Shown piece after piece: positions 16,107 through 23,181 of a stretch of 44,488 nucleotides of DNA (the stretch's first letter is position 1; each line of letters begins with the position of its first letter). Both the position numbers and the translations under genes were made by a program. The notes under the pieces are model-generated. The model saw only the letters and a list, made by a program, of their open reading frames with translations, did no database searches and was not told the origin of the DNA. The stretch is taken from assembly GCA_046533095.1 (NCBI GenBank), contig JAJQRA010000029.1, forward strand, positions 1-44,488, read 5' to 3'. The DNA is from ZAX-1 sp046533095. GTDB lineage: Bacteria; Bacillota; Clostridia; Lachnospirales; Lachnospiraceae.

Positions 16107-16161
16107 ATTATATACCTCCAACTTAAATGGAATATAAACCCTGCTTAAACGCAGTGTAAAC
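16107..16161 (-). promoter_or_regulatory. CDF promoter with four 11-bp-phased repeats (site C)
   Basis: On the minus strand GTTTAC (16156-16161), GTTTAA (16145-16150), GTTTAT (16134-16139) and ATTTAA (16123-16128) follow each other at exact 11-bp steps. Ten nucleotides then lead to a consensus -10 TATAAT (plus 16107-16112). No -35 is present, as expected for an activator-dependent promoter. Confidence 0.7.
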
Positions 16162-16215
16162 GAAGAAGAAAAAAGGTTCTTTTCGGCGTTTTTTTTGCGC
16201 AACCATTTTTTTCAT

Positions 16216-17043
16216 TTACCGATTCTTCTCACTCCGTGCAAACAGGAACGTACCGACTGCCAAGCATACGAGTGTCAATCCCACAATGGCGGCACAGGTT
16301 ACGGCAGGGTTGAACAGCACAATACTGTCGTATTCAGGGGTTCCGTGATAGACCACAGCGCGCACCAAGTCAAGGCAGTAAGTCATAGGCATAATGCGGT
16401 TCAGCACAAGCAGTATGCCATGTGAGTTGTTTATTGGAATGAGCGCCCCGGAGAGGAACATCTGCGGCATGGTGAGCAGCATCGCCGCCATATTCGCCAC
16501 TTTGTTATTTTTGATAACGCCGAACAGGATCATAGCAAGCGCACCCGCCGAAAGGCACATGAGCGGCGACAGTGCAAAAATCAAGAGCCACTGTGGCACG
16601 CTTAGGGTATAGCCCATGACCAGTCCGACAAGAAGCGTACCAATCACGCTGACAATCGCTCCGAACCCGGAACCGAGAATTTTACCGATGACGATGGAAT
16701 ACCGGGAAACCGGGGAAATCATCATCTCCTGTGTAAAGTCGGTTTCGTTATCCTCGACGAGCGAGGTCAGCCCCATTATAGTTTCCATAAACAGCATGGT
16801 GACGACCATTCCGACGAGTACAAATTTCCCATAGTCGAAATTCAAGCCAAACGCCATATTTTCCGAAAGGCTGCCGCCCAAAACACCCATCATCAAAACC
16901 GGCATGGCAAGCGCCATAATGATACTTGACGGGCTTTTCAGCGAGAGCAGAACATCTCTGGCAAAAATGGTGATAATCGCGTTAATTTCGCGGATGACTT
17001 TCGATTTCTTTCTTGGTGCTACTAACGTGATTGAATTATTCAT
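16216..17043 (-). CDS. ABC-2-type permease (drug-export type)
   Basis: A 275-residue membrane protein with six hydrophobic segments in the DrrB/NodJ ABC-2 layout. The cytoplasmic N-terminus precedes TIFARDVLLSLKSPSSIIMA, and the conserved loop reads EDNETDFTQEMMISPVSR. It should form the channel for the ATPase encoded upstream, with which it overlaps by 4 nt. Family members export antibiotics, lipids or polyketides; the substrate here is unknown. Because the ATPase gene carries an internal amber codon, export may be abolished unless that codon is read through or is a sequence error. Confidence 0.88.
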   Translation of the reverse strand: MNNSITLVAPRKKSKVIREINAIITIFARDVLLSLKSPSSIIMALAMPVLMMGVLGGSLSENMAFGLNFDYGKFVLVGMVVTMLFMETIMGLTSLVEDNETDFTQEMMISPVSRYSIVIGKILGSGFGAIVSVIGTLLVGLVMGYTLSVPQWLLIFALSPLMCLSAGALAMILFGVIKNNKVANMAAMLLTMPQMFLSGALIPINNSHGILLVLNRIMPMTYCLDLVRAVVYHGTPEYDSIVLFNPAVTCAAIVGLTLVCLAVGTFLFARSEKNR

Positions 17044-17987
17044 GCCGCTTCCCCTCCTGTTTTAATAAGATATTCGATATAAGCGTCCTCAAGGCTCGGT
17101 TCTTGAATTTTGAGCACAGTCAGCTTGGTTTTGAGTTTTGCGATGATTTCCTGTGCCGTCATGCCCTGATAAGGCACCGCGATATGTTCGTTTGCTTTAG
17201 GCGATAATCCCATAGCAATCAGCTCGCCCATCAAAGAATCCCTGTCTGCGGAATCAAGAATCATTTCCTGCCGCAAGAGGCTCTGCTTCATTTCTGCGGG
17301 TGAACCGCAGATGGCGATTTGCCCTTTGTTGATAATGCAGACCTTATCCACGTTTTCCGCTTCATCAATGTAGTGGGTGGTCAAAAAGACCGTGGTGCCA
17401 AACTCGCCTCGAACGCCGTTGATATACTCCCACAGACTGCGGCGGCTCACCGCGTCCAGCCCCTGCGTCGGTTCGTCGAGAAAGAGAATTTTCGGTGTGT
17501 GAATCAAACTGCGGATAATCTCCAATTTGCGCTGCATACCGCCAGACAGCTTTTTGATGGGCTTGAACAGGCTGTCTTTGATCCCCACGATTTCCGCAAG
17601 CTCCACCACGCGGCTGCGATAGGAAGCGGGCATCATCTTGAATGTCGGTCGATAGCTGTACATCCCATACAGGCAGGCGTGGAAGCGGATGTTTTCCTCT
17701 GCGGTAAGATCTCCGTCAAGGCTGGGCTACTGAAAGATAATCCCTACCTTTTCGCGCACCTTCTCAGCATCCTTCGTTACGTCGAACCCCGCGATTTTGA
17801 CCTCGCCACTTGTTTTGGACAGCGTAGTTGTCAGGATGGAGATGGACGTGGTTTTGCCCGCGCCGTTTGGTCCCAAAAAAGCGAAAAACTCGCCCTCCTT
17901 TACATCAAAGCTGATCCCTTTGACTGCCGCTGTTTTTGCCTTATCGTACTGTTTGACAAGGCTATTTACTTTGATGACTGATTGCAT
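17040..17987 (-). pseudogene. ABC transporter ATPase interrupted by one in-frame amber codon
   Basis: Read through one TAG, this is a full 315-residue DrrA/CcmA-type ATPase. It has Walker A GPNGAGKTT (about 39-47), the Q-loop VGIIFQ (Gln86), signature LSGGMQRK, Walker B FLDEPTQGLD and the H-loop TTHYID. The TAG (17727-17729) is codon 87, right after the Q-loop Gln, where relatives usually have Asp, Asn or Gln before PSLD. PSLDGDLTAEENIRFHACLYG continues in the same frame without any indel. A CAG-to-TAG change is the simplest origin. GGAGG before the ATG at 17985-17987 sets the start. The gene follows the site-D repeat promoter and overlaps the permease by 4 nt. The rest of the frame shows no decay, so the mutation is recent, an error, or tolerated. 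Confidence 0.85.
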
Positions 17988-18110
17988 AACGCAACCTCCT
18001 TTTTGATTTGCAAATTGGATTTCATGTTTCCCAACCGGCAACTAATTTCATATAATAATCAATGCTATGGCAGAGATCAAAAACACCTCCGTTTTCTTTT
18101 TTACAACCAT

Positions 18111-18165
18111 AGTATACGGCTACAACTTAAACGGAGGTTAAACGGAACTTAAACGCAATGTAAAC
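18111..18165 (-). promoter_or_regulatory. ABC exporter promoter with four 11-bp-phased repeats (site D)
   Basis: GTTTAC (18160-18165), GTTTAA (18149-18154), GTTTAA (18138-18143) and GTTTAA (18127-18132) on the minus strand are spaced exactly 11 bp. Ten nucleotides then lead to TATACT (plus 18111-18116). It lies between the kinase gene (ends 18173) and the ABC ATPase start (17987). Confidence 0.72.
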
Positions 18166-18172
18166 TGGGAAA

Positions 18173-19279
18173 CTATTTTTTGATAGGCAATTGAACGGTG
18201 AATGCCGCGCCTTTGCCCGGCTCGCTTTGCAGGTCAATCGTGCCGCCGTGCAGCTCCACAATCTTTTTCACAAGCGACAGCCCCAGCCCATTGCCGCCCA
18301 AAGAGCGGTCGCGGGATTTATCCGCCTTATAAAACCGCTCGAAAATGTGTATCTTGTCCTCCGCGCTGATTCCAATGCCCGTATCGGACACGGTACAGCT
18401 GATTTCACTTTTATCAGCGGAGAGAACAACGCCAAACTCGCCGCCGTCCGGCGTGAATTTGGTGGCGTTATGCAAAAGGTTAATCCAAACTTGGTTAAGC
18501 AGTTCCTCATCGCCGACAGCCAGCATTTTAGGCAGGTCAAGATTGGGGCTTAGGTTTTTACCGTTCCACTGCGGTTCTAACATCAAGACCGCGCTTTCAA
18601 TCTGCCTGTCCAGTCGATACTCGTGTGGCGAAAGCGGCGCTACTTCCGATTCCAACGCCGAGAGTTTCAGCAGGTTTGCGGACAGCCCGGACAGCCGTTT
18701 GCTTTCGGCTTCGATGATTTCAAGATATTGCAGCCGCTGTTTCTCCGGCAACGAGTTATTTTTGAGGAGTACCGCAAAGCCGATGATCGAGGTAAGCGGC
18801 GATTGAATCTCATGGGATACGTTGGAGATGAAATCTTGCCGGAGATTCTCCATTGAAGAAAGCTCGTGCGCCATTTTATTGACGCTCTCAGCCACTTTGC
18901 TGAACGGGTCGTGTTCATCCACGGGAACTAAGATATTAAAATCGCCGTGGGCAATGCGGTTCATGGCCTCTACCGTGCTTTGCAAAAATGTGGTGTGGTC
19001 ATGGGCGCGGGTGCGCCGATTGCCCGGATGCATCCTGTCATGCAACTCCATACACAGCTTCAAAACAGCGGCAAACGAAATAAATATCACGATTCCCAAT
19101 ACTCCGGCAGCCCAATACGATGCAAATCCGCTTAACCCCCATAGGCGCACAGATAGCAGGTATGAGAGAGCAAAGCAGCCTGTAAACCCGCCAAACATAA
19201 GCACAAACCAAAGCGGGAAGAAATAAATTTTCGGCTTACCGCCAGAAAGTCCAGTGCTATCATTTTGATGTTCGTTCAT
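18173..19279 (-). CDS. Sensor histidine kinase (system 2)
   Basis: A 368-residue membrane kinase with two transmembrane segments (about 20-43 and 54-76) and only about 10 residues outside, a HAMP-like linker (about 95-145), and the phospho-acceptor His156 in VSHEIQSPLTS. The ATPase domain carries DTGIG and GGNGLGLSLVKK. The minimal outer loop suggests sensing within the membrane or through a transporter. It overlaps the regulator gene by 4 nt (regulator first). The exporter promoter (site D) lies immediately downstream, so the cognate regulator most likely controls that exporter, the CDF exporter (site C) and itself (site E). Confidence 0.92.
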   Translation of the reverse strand: MNEHQNDSTGLSGGKPKIYFFPLWFVLMFGGFTGCFALSYLLSVRLWGLSGFASYWAAGVLGIVIFISFAAVLKLCMELHDRMHPGNRRTRAHDHTTFLQSTVEAMNRIAHGDFNILVPVDEHDPFSKVAESVNKMAHELSSMENLRQDFISNVSHEIQSPLTSIIGFAVLLKNNSLPEKQRLQYLEIIEAESKRLSGLSANLLKLSALESEVAPLSPHEYRLDRQIESAVLMLEPQWNGKNLSPNLDLPKMLAVGDEELLNQVWINLLHNATKFTPDGGEFGVVLSADKSEISCTVSDTGIGISAEDKIHIFERFYKADKSRDRSLGGNGLGLSLVKKIVELHGGTIDLQSEPGKGAAFTVQLPIKK

Positions 19280-19950
19280 GCGTTTACCTCCAAACGATAT
19301 CCCAAGCCGCGAATGGTCGTGATTTTGAATCCAGCCTGCTCTGCCGGAAAACGCTCTCGCAGTCGCCCAATGTGAACATCCAAAGTGCGCTCGTTTCCAC
19401 CAAAATCAAGCCCCCATAAGTCCTCAATCAGTTGGTCGCGCGAAAAGGTTCGTCCGGGGAAACCCGCCAATTTGAAAAGCAGCTCAAACTCTTTCATAGG
19501 AATGTCTTCGTGCTTTCCATTTACGGTAACGCTATAACTGCTTTTATCTACGATGACGGTGCCAATTTGGATAACCTGCGATGCTTCGATTTTATAACGC
19601 CGCAGAAGCGCCTGCACACGCACAATCAATTCTTCGCCTTCAAAAGGTTTTGTCAGATAATCATCCGCGCCAAGTCCAAATCCTTTCACTTTGTCGGGAA
19701 GCCCTGCTTTGGCAGTCAACATCAGCAAGGGCAGATTTTCATAATATTCCCGCAGCTTTTGGCACAATTCAAACCCGTCCATTTTCGGCATCATCACGTC
19801 GATGATGGCAAGGTCGGGGCATTCATCCATTTTGTCAAGCGCGTCACACCCGTCTACAGCTTCGCAGACCGTAAAGTCGCTATTGGTCAAGAGCGCACGG
19901 ACAAGTTCGCGGATATAGGCGTCATCGTCCACAATCATAATTTTGCTCAT
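19276..19950 (-). CDS. OmpR/PhoB-family response regulator (system 2)
   Basis: This 224-residue regulator has a receiver domain with D8-D10, phospho-acceptor Asp51 in IIDVMMPKMDG, Thr79 in MLTAK and Lys101 in TKPF, followed by a winged helix ending LDVHIGRLRERF and IRGLGYRLE. AAGGAGG lies about 7 nt before the ATG at 19948-19950. Its promoter (site E) carries two 11-bp repeats at the standard distance from the -10, so the gene is probably autoregulated. By position and repeat sequence, sites C and D are further targets, giving a regulon of an ABC exporter plus a cation exporter. Confidence 0.93.
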   Translation of the reverse strand: MSKIMIVDDDAYIRELVRALLTNSDFTVCEAVDGCDALDKMDECPDLAIIDVMMPKMDGFELCQKLREYYENLPLLMLTAKAGLPDKVKGFGLGADDYLTKPFEGEELIVRVQALLRRYKIEASQVIQIGTVIVDKSSYSVTVNGKHEDIPMKEFELLFKLAGFPGRTFSRDQLIEDLWGLDFGGNERTLDVHIGRLRERFPAEQAGFKITTIRGLGYRLEVNA

Positions 19951-19980
19951 ACGGTTGCCTCCTTATCTAAGAATGGCTTA

Positions 19981-20013
19981 ATTATACAGCACGAATGTAA
20001 ATGGAGTTTAAAC
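19981..20013 (-). promoter_or_regulatory. Response regulator 2 promoter with two 11-bp repeats (site E)
   Basis: On the minus strand GTTTAA (20008-20013) and ATTTAC (19997-20002) are 11 bp apart, and 10 nt lead to TATAAT (plus 19981-19986). It has the same architecture as sites A-D but only two repeats, as would suit mild autoregulation. Confidence 0.65.
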
Positions 20014-20029
20014 GGAGGAGATATTTATT

Positions 20030-20233
20030 TGATGAATTTTCTTTCTTTGGCCTGTCATCAACAGGTTTCTCGGCGTCTTTGGGTATTGCCCACACTCGGC
20101 CAAAGCGAGCAACGCCGAAAATGCGATTCCCTTCGCACAGTTTTTAGATGCGGCACTTGGAAATCCATCATTTTTCGGATGCTTCTTTTGCTGAAATATA
20201 GTCCACGACACTACCTCTTAATAAATCGATATC
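20030..20233 (-). pseudogene. Decayed small helix-turn-helix DNA-binding protein
   Basis: The minus-strand frame reads DIDLLRGSVVDYISAKEASEK, stop, WISKCRI, stop, KLCEGNRIFGVARFGRVWAIPKDAEKP. This matches the common clostridial small DNA-binding proteins with the pattern YISVKEAAEKWGISERRVQ, LCxxGRIxGAxxFGRxWAIPKDA. Two stops and several substitutions in the recognition helix show real decay. A TATAAT lies upstream (plus 20239-20244). A second, shorter fragment of a related gene is at 24591-24660, on the other side of the ZinT/AraC block. Confidence 0.65.
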
Positions 20234-20247
20234 ACTATATTATACCG

Positions 20248-20427
20248 TTAAACGAATATTCGACAAAGCAAATCATAACTTGGTTTCTGTCCACTGTTTT
20301 CTATCGCTTTTAGGTATCTGACTGTAATACCCAATTTTTCAGCTAATTGTAGTTGCGTCAGCGGTATCGCTTGTCGGGCGGATTTGACCACGCCGCCCAA
20401 GCAATCAGCATTGTTTGTATTTTGCAT
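20248..20427 (-). CDS. Short XRE-type helix-turn-helix protein, probably truncated
   Basis: These 59 residues contain a nearly complete Cro/C1 helix-turn-helix: KSARQAIPLTQLQLAEKLGI, then TVRYLKAIENSGQKPSYDLL. The frame stops at IFV where relatives continue for several residues into the fifth helix. The ATG at 20425-20427 follows AAAGGTAGTG by about 10 nt; a longer frame begins upstream within the CopZ-like gene. It lies directly downstream of that gene and just ahead of the decayed DNA-binding gene. Function is unknown; it may be a dying regulator from a mobile element. Confidence 0.55.
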   Translation of the reverse strand: MQNTNNADCLGGVVKSARQAIPLTQLQLAEKLGITVRYLKAIENSGQKPSYDLLCRIFV

Positions 20428-20444
20428 AGCGTGATCACTACCTT

Positions 20445-20650
20445 TCACCCAACGGCACAATAACCCGTATCACCAATCGCTTTACATATTTGTTCCTGCG
20501 ACATCGCAGAAGCGACATATTCTACAACAACCTCTTTCTTGCACCCGCTTGCCTTTTTTTGATGTCCTCCAACTTTCGCGTCTCGTCTCGGATAACAATC
20601 TCGCAATGCCCACATGACATACCTTCTACACGAAACGTAGTTTTTTCCAC
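20445..20650 (-). pseudogene. CopZ-like heavy-metal-associated (HMA) domain protein, one frameshift
   Basis: From the GTG at 20648-20650 (GAGGGATTCGGC upstream) the frame encodes EKTTFRVEGMSCGHCEIVI, with the classical MxCxxC metal site of HMA copper or zinc chaperones. At an A7 run (plus 20554-20560 region) the reading breaks. One extra A would rejoin it to KKKASGCKKEVVVEY and QEQICKAIGDTGYCAVG, stop, giving a normal 68-residue chaperone. The single-base homopolymer defect suggests either a sequencing error or a recent mutation. Such proteins deliver Cu(I) or Zn(II) to exporters or regulators. The neighbouring genes (ZinT-like lipoprotein, DtxR-type regulators, CDF exporter) fit a metal theme. 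Confidence 0.72.
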
Positions 20651-20725
20651 GCCGAATCCCTCATAATAATTATTCGTGTAATTCCCTCTCTACAGTTTCC
20701 ATTCTTTTATTCCTTTCTGCGCGTT

Positions 20726-21184
20726 TCACAGCGTGTGATAGACACCATTCTTTTGTAAAAGCTCCTCGTGGGTTCCCTTTTCGGCAATCCGTCCTGCATC
20801 AAATATGATTATCTGATCCGCCGAACGAATCGTTTTCAGATGATGTGCAATGACAAGTACAGTACGATTTTTCGCAAGGTTGGTGACAGCTTTCTGTATC
20901 ATAACCTCTAATGTTTTGCTATAAACGATATTGCAAACAAATTTTAGGATAAGAAAGCCAATCAGAACCGCCCAATAAACAGGAAGTCCTTTCCAACCGA
21001 CATCGGTTATGTGCGTAAGCATACGAAAAACCGTTAGGAGTATACCCGCCGTAGTTTGATACGCTTCGGGGAAACCCATGATTACATCATGGACACAAGC
21101 TTTTTTTGCGGCGTCTATAACCTCGTCGTTTGTTCTCGTTGAGAACAAACCAAAATGTCGCTTTTTACTGAATACTGCCGACAA
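20726..21184 (-). pseudogene. Rearranged remnant of a multidrug-type ABC transporter ATPase
   Basis: The 152-codon frame is a mosaic. Its start contains NDEVIDAAKKACVHDVIMGF, normal for the helical part of an exporter ATPase. Next comes a hydrophobic stretch (ITDVGWKGLPVYWAVLIGFL) that looks like transmembrane-domain sequence. It ends with TVLVIAHHLKTIRSADQIII and GRIAEKGTHEELL, the H-loop end of the same kind of ATPase. Walker A, the LSGGQ signature and Walker B are all absent. An internal deletion with rearrangement is the best explanation, so it cannot hydrolyse ATP. It overlaps the ZinT-like gene end by 20 bp. Confidence 0.7.
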
Positions 21185-22475
21185 TTTCCTCTTTGATAAG
21201 CGAAATTTCGGTGTCCAACTTCACCATAATCGGAAGCGACTCCGCTTCCAGAAGCGGGTCAAAGCCATCTCTGCCCCAGCGGGCGTGGAAATGCACAAGA
21301 CCGTCCTCGTCCTCTGCAGGAAGGGCAATTAAATATTGATACGGACCGGCTTGGTCTCCTTCAAAAGCATACCATGAAAAAGTTCCAAACCCCTCAACGG
21401 TCTGGGAGATTTCTTTTATATAGGTATATTTTATGGATATGGCAGGGGCGTCTTGCGGGCTTGACGCGGTTTGTTTCCGGTCATACAGCTTCATGGTATC
21501 GCCCTCAATAACGCAGGAAAGAAAATCCGTGTATACTCCTGCTTCGTATCCGGCTTTTTTCTCATCATCGCCCTCGAATACTTCGGCGGCTTCGCCGTCA
21601 AGGTAAGCAACCATTGAGTTCCATGCGCCTTCCCATGCCGCAAGACTGTGGTAATCAACTTCGTCGCCCGTAACCCTCACAAACGGTGAGGTGTTGCCGG
21701 GGACAAGCTCGCCGTTTTCGTTCAGTTCAAGCTCTGTCATGTCGATGGTGTTGTCATCGACTATCTTGAATGAATAAGAAGCCACACCCTCAAAGTCCAG
21801 ATAGCTCACCTGCTTATCGCCAATCACGATATAGCAGCCGACTCCTTTGCCACCTTGGTCTTCGGGTACGCCGGCCATTTCAAAATCAAAGGTTCCGTCC
21901 GCCTTGAAATCGAAAGTCAGCGTCGTGTTCACGCTGGGGATTTCGGATTTCCATTTCCCGATAAAAGCGTTGTCCAATTTGAACGGAATATCTTTCTTGT
22001 TGACTTCGGAGCCTTTGACGCGCGTGAATGGCGCGGTGTCGCCGGGGACAAGTTTGCCGGTATCGTCCGGCTCAAGCTCGGTTACGTTGATGGTGTCGTT
22101 GTCGACCACCTTGAAATTATAGGCCGCCGCGCCCTCATAATCCAGCCATGTCACTTGAATATCACCATAGATCACATAACCGCCGGAGCCTTTTCCGCCC
22201 TGGTCTTCGGGTACGCCAGCCATTTCGTAGTCGAATGTGCCGTCCGCTTTGAAATCAAAAGTCAATGTCGCATCTGCGCTGGGAATCTCCGACTGCCATT
22301 CGCCGATGAATGGATTGCTGAGGCCAGCGAGGTTAAAGCTCTCATCTTTTGATGTATTACTATTACTTCCAGCGCAGCCCGTAAGTGCTAATGCAAGCAG
22401 AAACACTGCCAGCAATACCGCCATGCCTCTCCGCTGCCTGTTCCCGGCCACTATTTTTCCTGTTTTCGTGTGCAT
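21165..22475 (-). CDS. ZinT-like metal-binding lipoprotein with two tandem N-terminal repeats
   Basis: A 436-residue lipoprotein with a signal peptide and lipobox ALTGC (Cys34), so it is anchored outside the membrane. Residues about 53-155 and 166-273 are two near-copies (FIGxWxSEIPS, TLTFDFKADGTFD, AGVPEDQGGKG, LVPGxTxPFxRV), perhaps lipocalin-like beta domains. Residues about 280-430 resemble ZinT/YodA: WEGAWNSMVAYLDGEAAEVF, GVYTDFLS, and HFHARWG near the end, where ZinT has its HFHxxxG zinc ligand. ZinT proteins capture periplasmic zinc or cadmium. AGGAGG precedes the ATG at 22473-22475. It is the last sound gene of an operon with two small proteins, opposite an AraC plus DtxR-type pair. 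Zinc scavenging or buffering is inferred. Confidence 0.75.
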   Translation of the reverse strand: MHTKTGKIVAGNRQRRGMAVLLAVFLLALALTGCAGSNSNTSKDESFNLAGLSNPFIGEWQSEIPSADATLTFDFKADGTFDYEMAGVPEDQGGKGSGGYVIYGDIQVTWLDYEGAAAYNFKVVDNDTINVTELEPDDTGKLVPGDTAPFTRVKGSEVNKKDIPFKLDNAFIGKWKSEIPSVNTTLTFDFKADGTFDFEMAGVPEDQGGKGVGCYIVIGDKQVSYLDFEGVASYSFKIVDDNTIDMTELELNENGELVPGNTSPFVRVTGDEVDYHSLAAWEGAWNSMVAYLDGEAAEVFEGDDEKKAGYEAGVYTDFLSCVIEGDTMKLYDRKQTASSPQDAPAISIKYTYIKEISQTVEGFGTFSWYAFEGDQAGPYQYLIALPAEDEDGLVHFHARWGRDGFDPLLEAESLPIMVKLDTEISLIKEEIVGSIQ

Positions 22476-22528
22476 AATAACCTCCTCCTAATATAATTAA
22501 TTTGGCGATACCTATATCAAAAACCGCC

Positions 22529-22777
22529 TTAGTTTACTGTACTTTTGTACTTGCGATAGGCTTTCCGTGACAGGCAATAGTTTACCCAACTACAAACAAT
22601 GGTGGCTAAACCGATGATTCCGAATACCAAAGATTCAGTCTCCACCGTAGCTCCTGTTGCCAGCGCTTCAAATGGTTCATGCGACAGCAGTACAAGCACA
22701 ATCGTCAGGCATATGTACTTCCACAGCTTTGGCTTTACCGCATTTAGAACCCTTGCAGATATGTTTTCTCCGCTCAT
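22529..22777 (-). CDS. Small two-helix membrane protein
   Basis: This 82-residue protein has two hydrophobic segments (about 20-38 and 50-66) and a basic C-terminal tail (SRKAYRKYKS). I do not recognise the family. Its ATG overlaps the stop of the 48-codon gene upstream (ATGA), and GGGGGTGA lies 7 nt before it, so the two are translationally coupled. The ZinT-like lipoprotein follows 53 bp downstream. It may be a membrane partner of the metal-binding system; that is inference from position only. Confidence 0.7.
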   Translation of the reverse strand: MSGENISARVLNAVKPKLWKYICLTIVLVLLSHEPFEALATGATVETESLVFGIIGLATIVCSWVNYCLSRKAYRKYKSTVN

Positions 22778-22920
22778 TTTCTTTCACCCCCTTCCATCAA
22801 AGAAGTAAAAATGCCCATCATCTGGAATATTGGGCCAAATAGATTCGACCATAGCAAATCTAAATCGCATTCCGGTTCAACTTCCTTTTCTTGCCTACAG
22901 GTATCATCGCGTCGCTTCAT
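22774..22920 (-). CDS. 48-residue small protein, first gene of the ZinT-like operon
   Basis: A short gene with an excellent ribosome site (AAGGAAGGAG, 6-7 nt spacing) and ATG at 22918-22920. The product is charged and has two Cys at its N-terminus (DDTCRQEKEVEPECDLD), then a hydrophobic half (LLWSNLFGPIFQMMGIFTSL). It ends ATGA, overlapping the next start. I know no homolog; the Cys/acid-rich start could bind metal. The predicted DtxR-type operator and TTGACA box lie 25-50 bp upstream, making this the operon's leader gene. Confidence 0.65.
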   Translation of the reverse strand: MKRRDDTCRQEKEVEPECDLDLLWSNLFGPIFQMMGIFTSLMEGGERK

Positions 22921-22944
22921 AGTGTTCTCCTTCCTTTAGACGGG

Positions 22945-22969
22945 TTAGTTGTAGCTAATCAATTGTCAA
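22945..22969 (-). promoter_or_regulatory. Operon promoter with DtxR-like operator
   Basis: On the minus strand TTGACA (plus 22964-22969) is followed by the inverted repeat TTAG-TTGTAG-CTAA (22945-22958), which resembles DtxR/IdeR half-sites. The -10 would lie inside or at the edge of that repeat (TAACCC is weak). A metal-loaded DtxR-type protein here would block the ZinT-like operon. The candidate repressor gene is divergent, at 24176-24553. Confidence 0.45.
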
Positions 22970-23034
22970 AAAAATATGCAGCTGGGTACTGCGTGTTTTT
23001 ACTGAATATTTCCTAACATTAAATTTTCACCGTC

Positions 23035-23063
23035 TTGCTTTTTTTAGTCTGATGTGGTAAACT
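23035..23063 (+). promoter_or_regulatory. Promoter of the AraC-type gene
   Basis: TTGCTT (23035-23040) and TAAACT (23058-23063) are 17 bp apart. TTTTAG (23042-23047) and CTAAAA (23062-23067) form an inverted repeat across the spacer and -10, a possible operator. The rest of 22970-23181 shows no gene. Confidence 0.45.
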
Positions 23064-23181
23064 AAAATTGTTTGATGACTCGAACTTGATATTAGCACGT
23101 CAAGCAGTGAAACGCAAGGGCATATCGGCATCCTGATTCTTTTCGGGTAGAATTCTTTGCAAAATGGGTAGGTGACTAACA

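Noticed and set aside
17727..17729. TAG read as a sense codon throughout the organism
   Set aside because: TAG ends other frames at sensible places, for example the XRE gene at 450-674, and no supporting tRNA gene is in the window.
20008..20211. 67-codon minus-strand frame
   Set aside because: A neighbouring frame over the same bases reads as the decayed HTH DNA-binding protein, which is much more protein-like.
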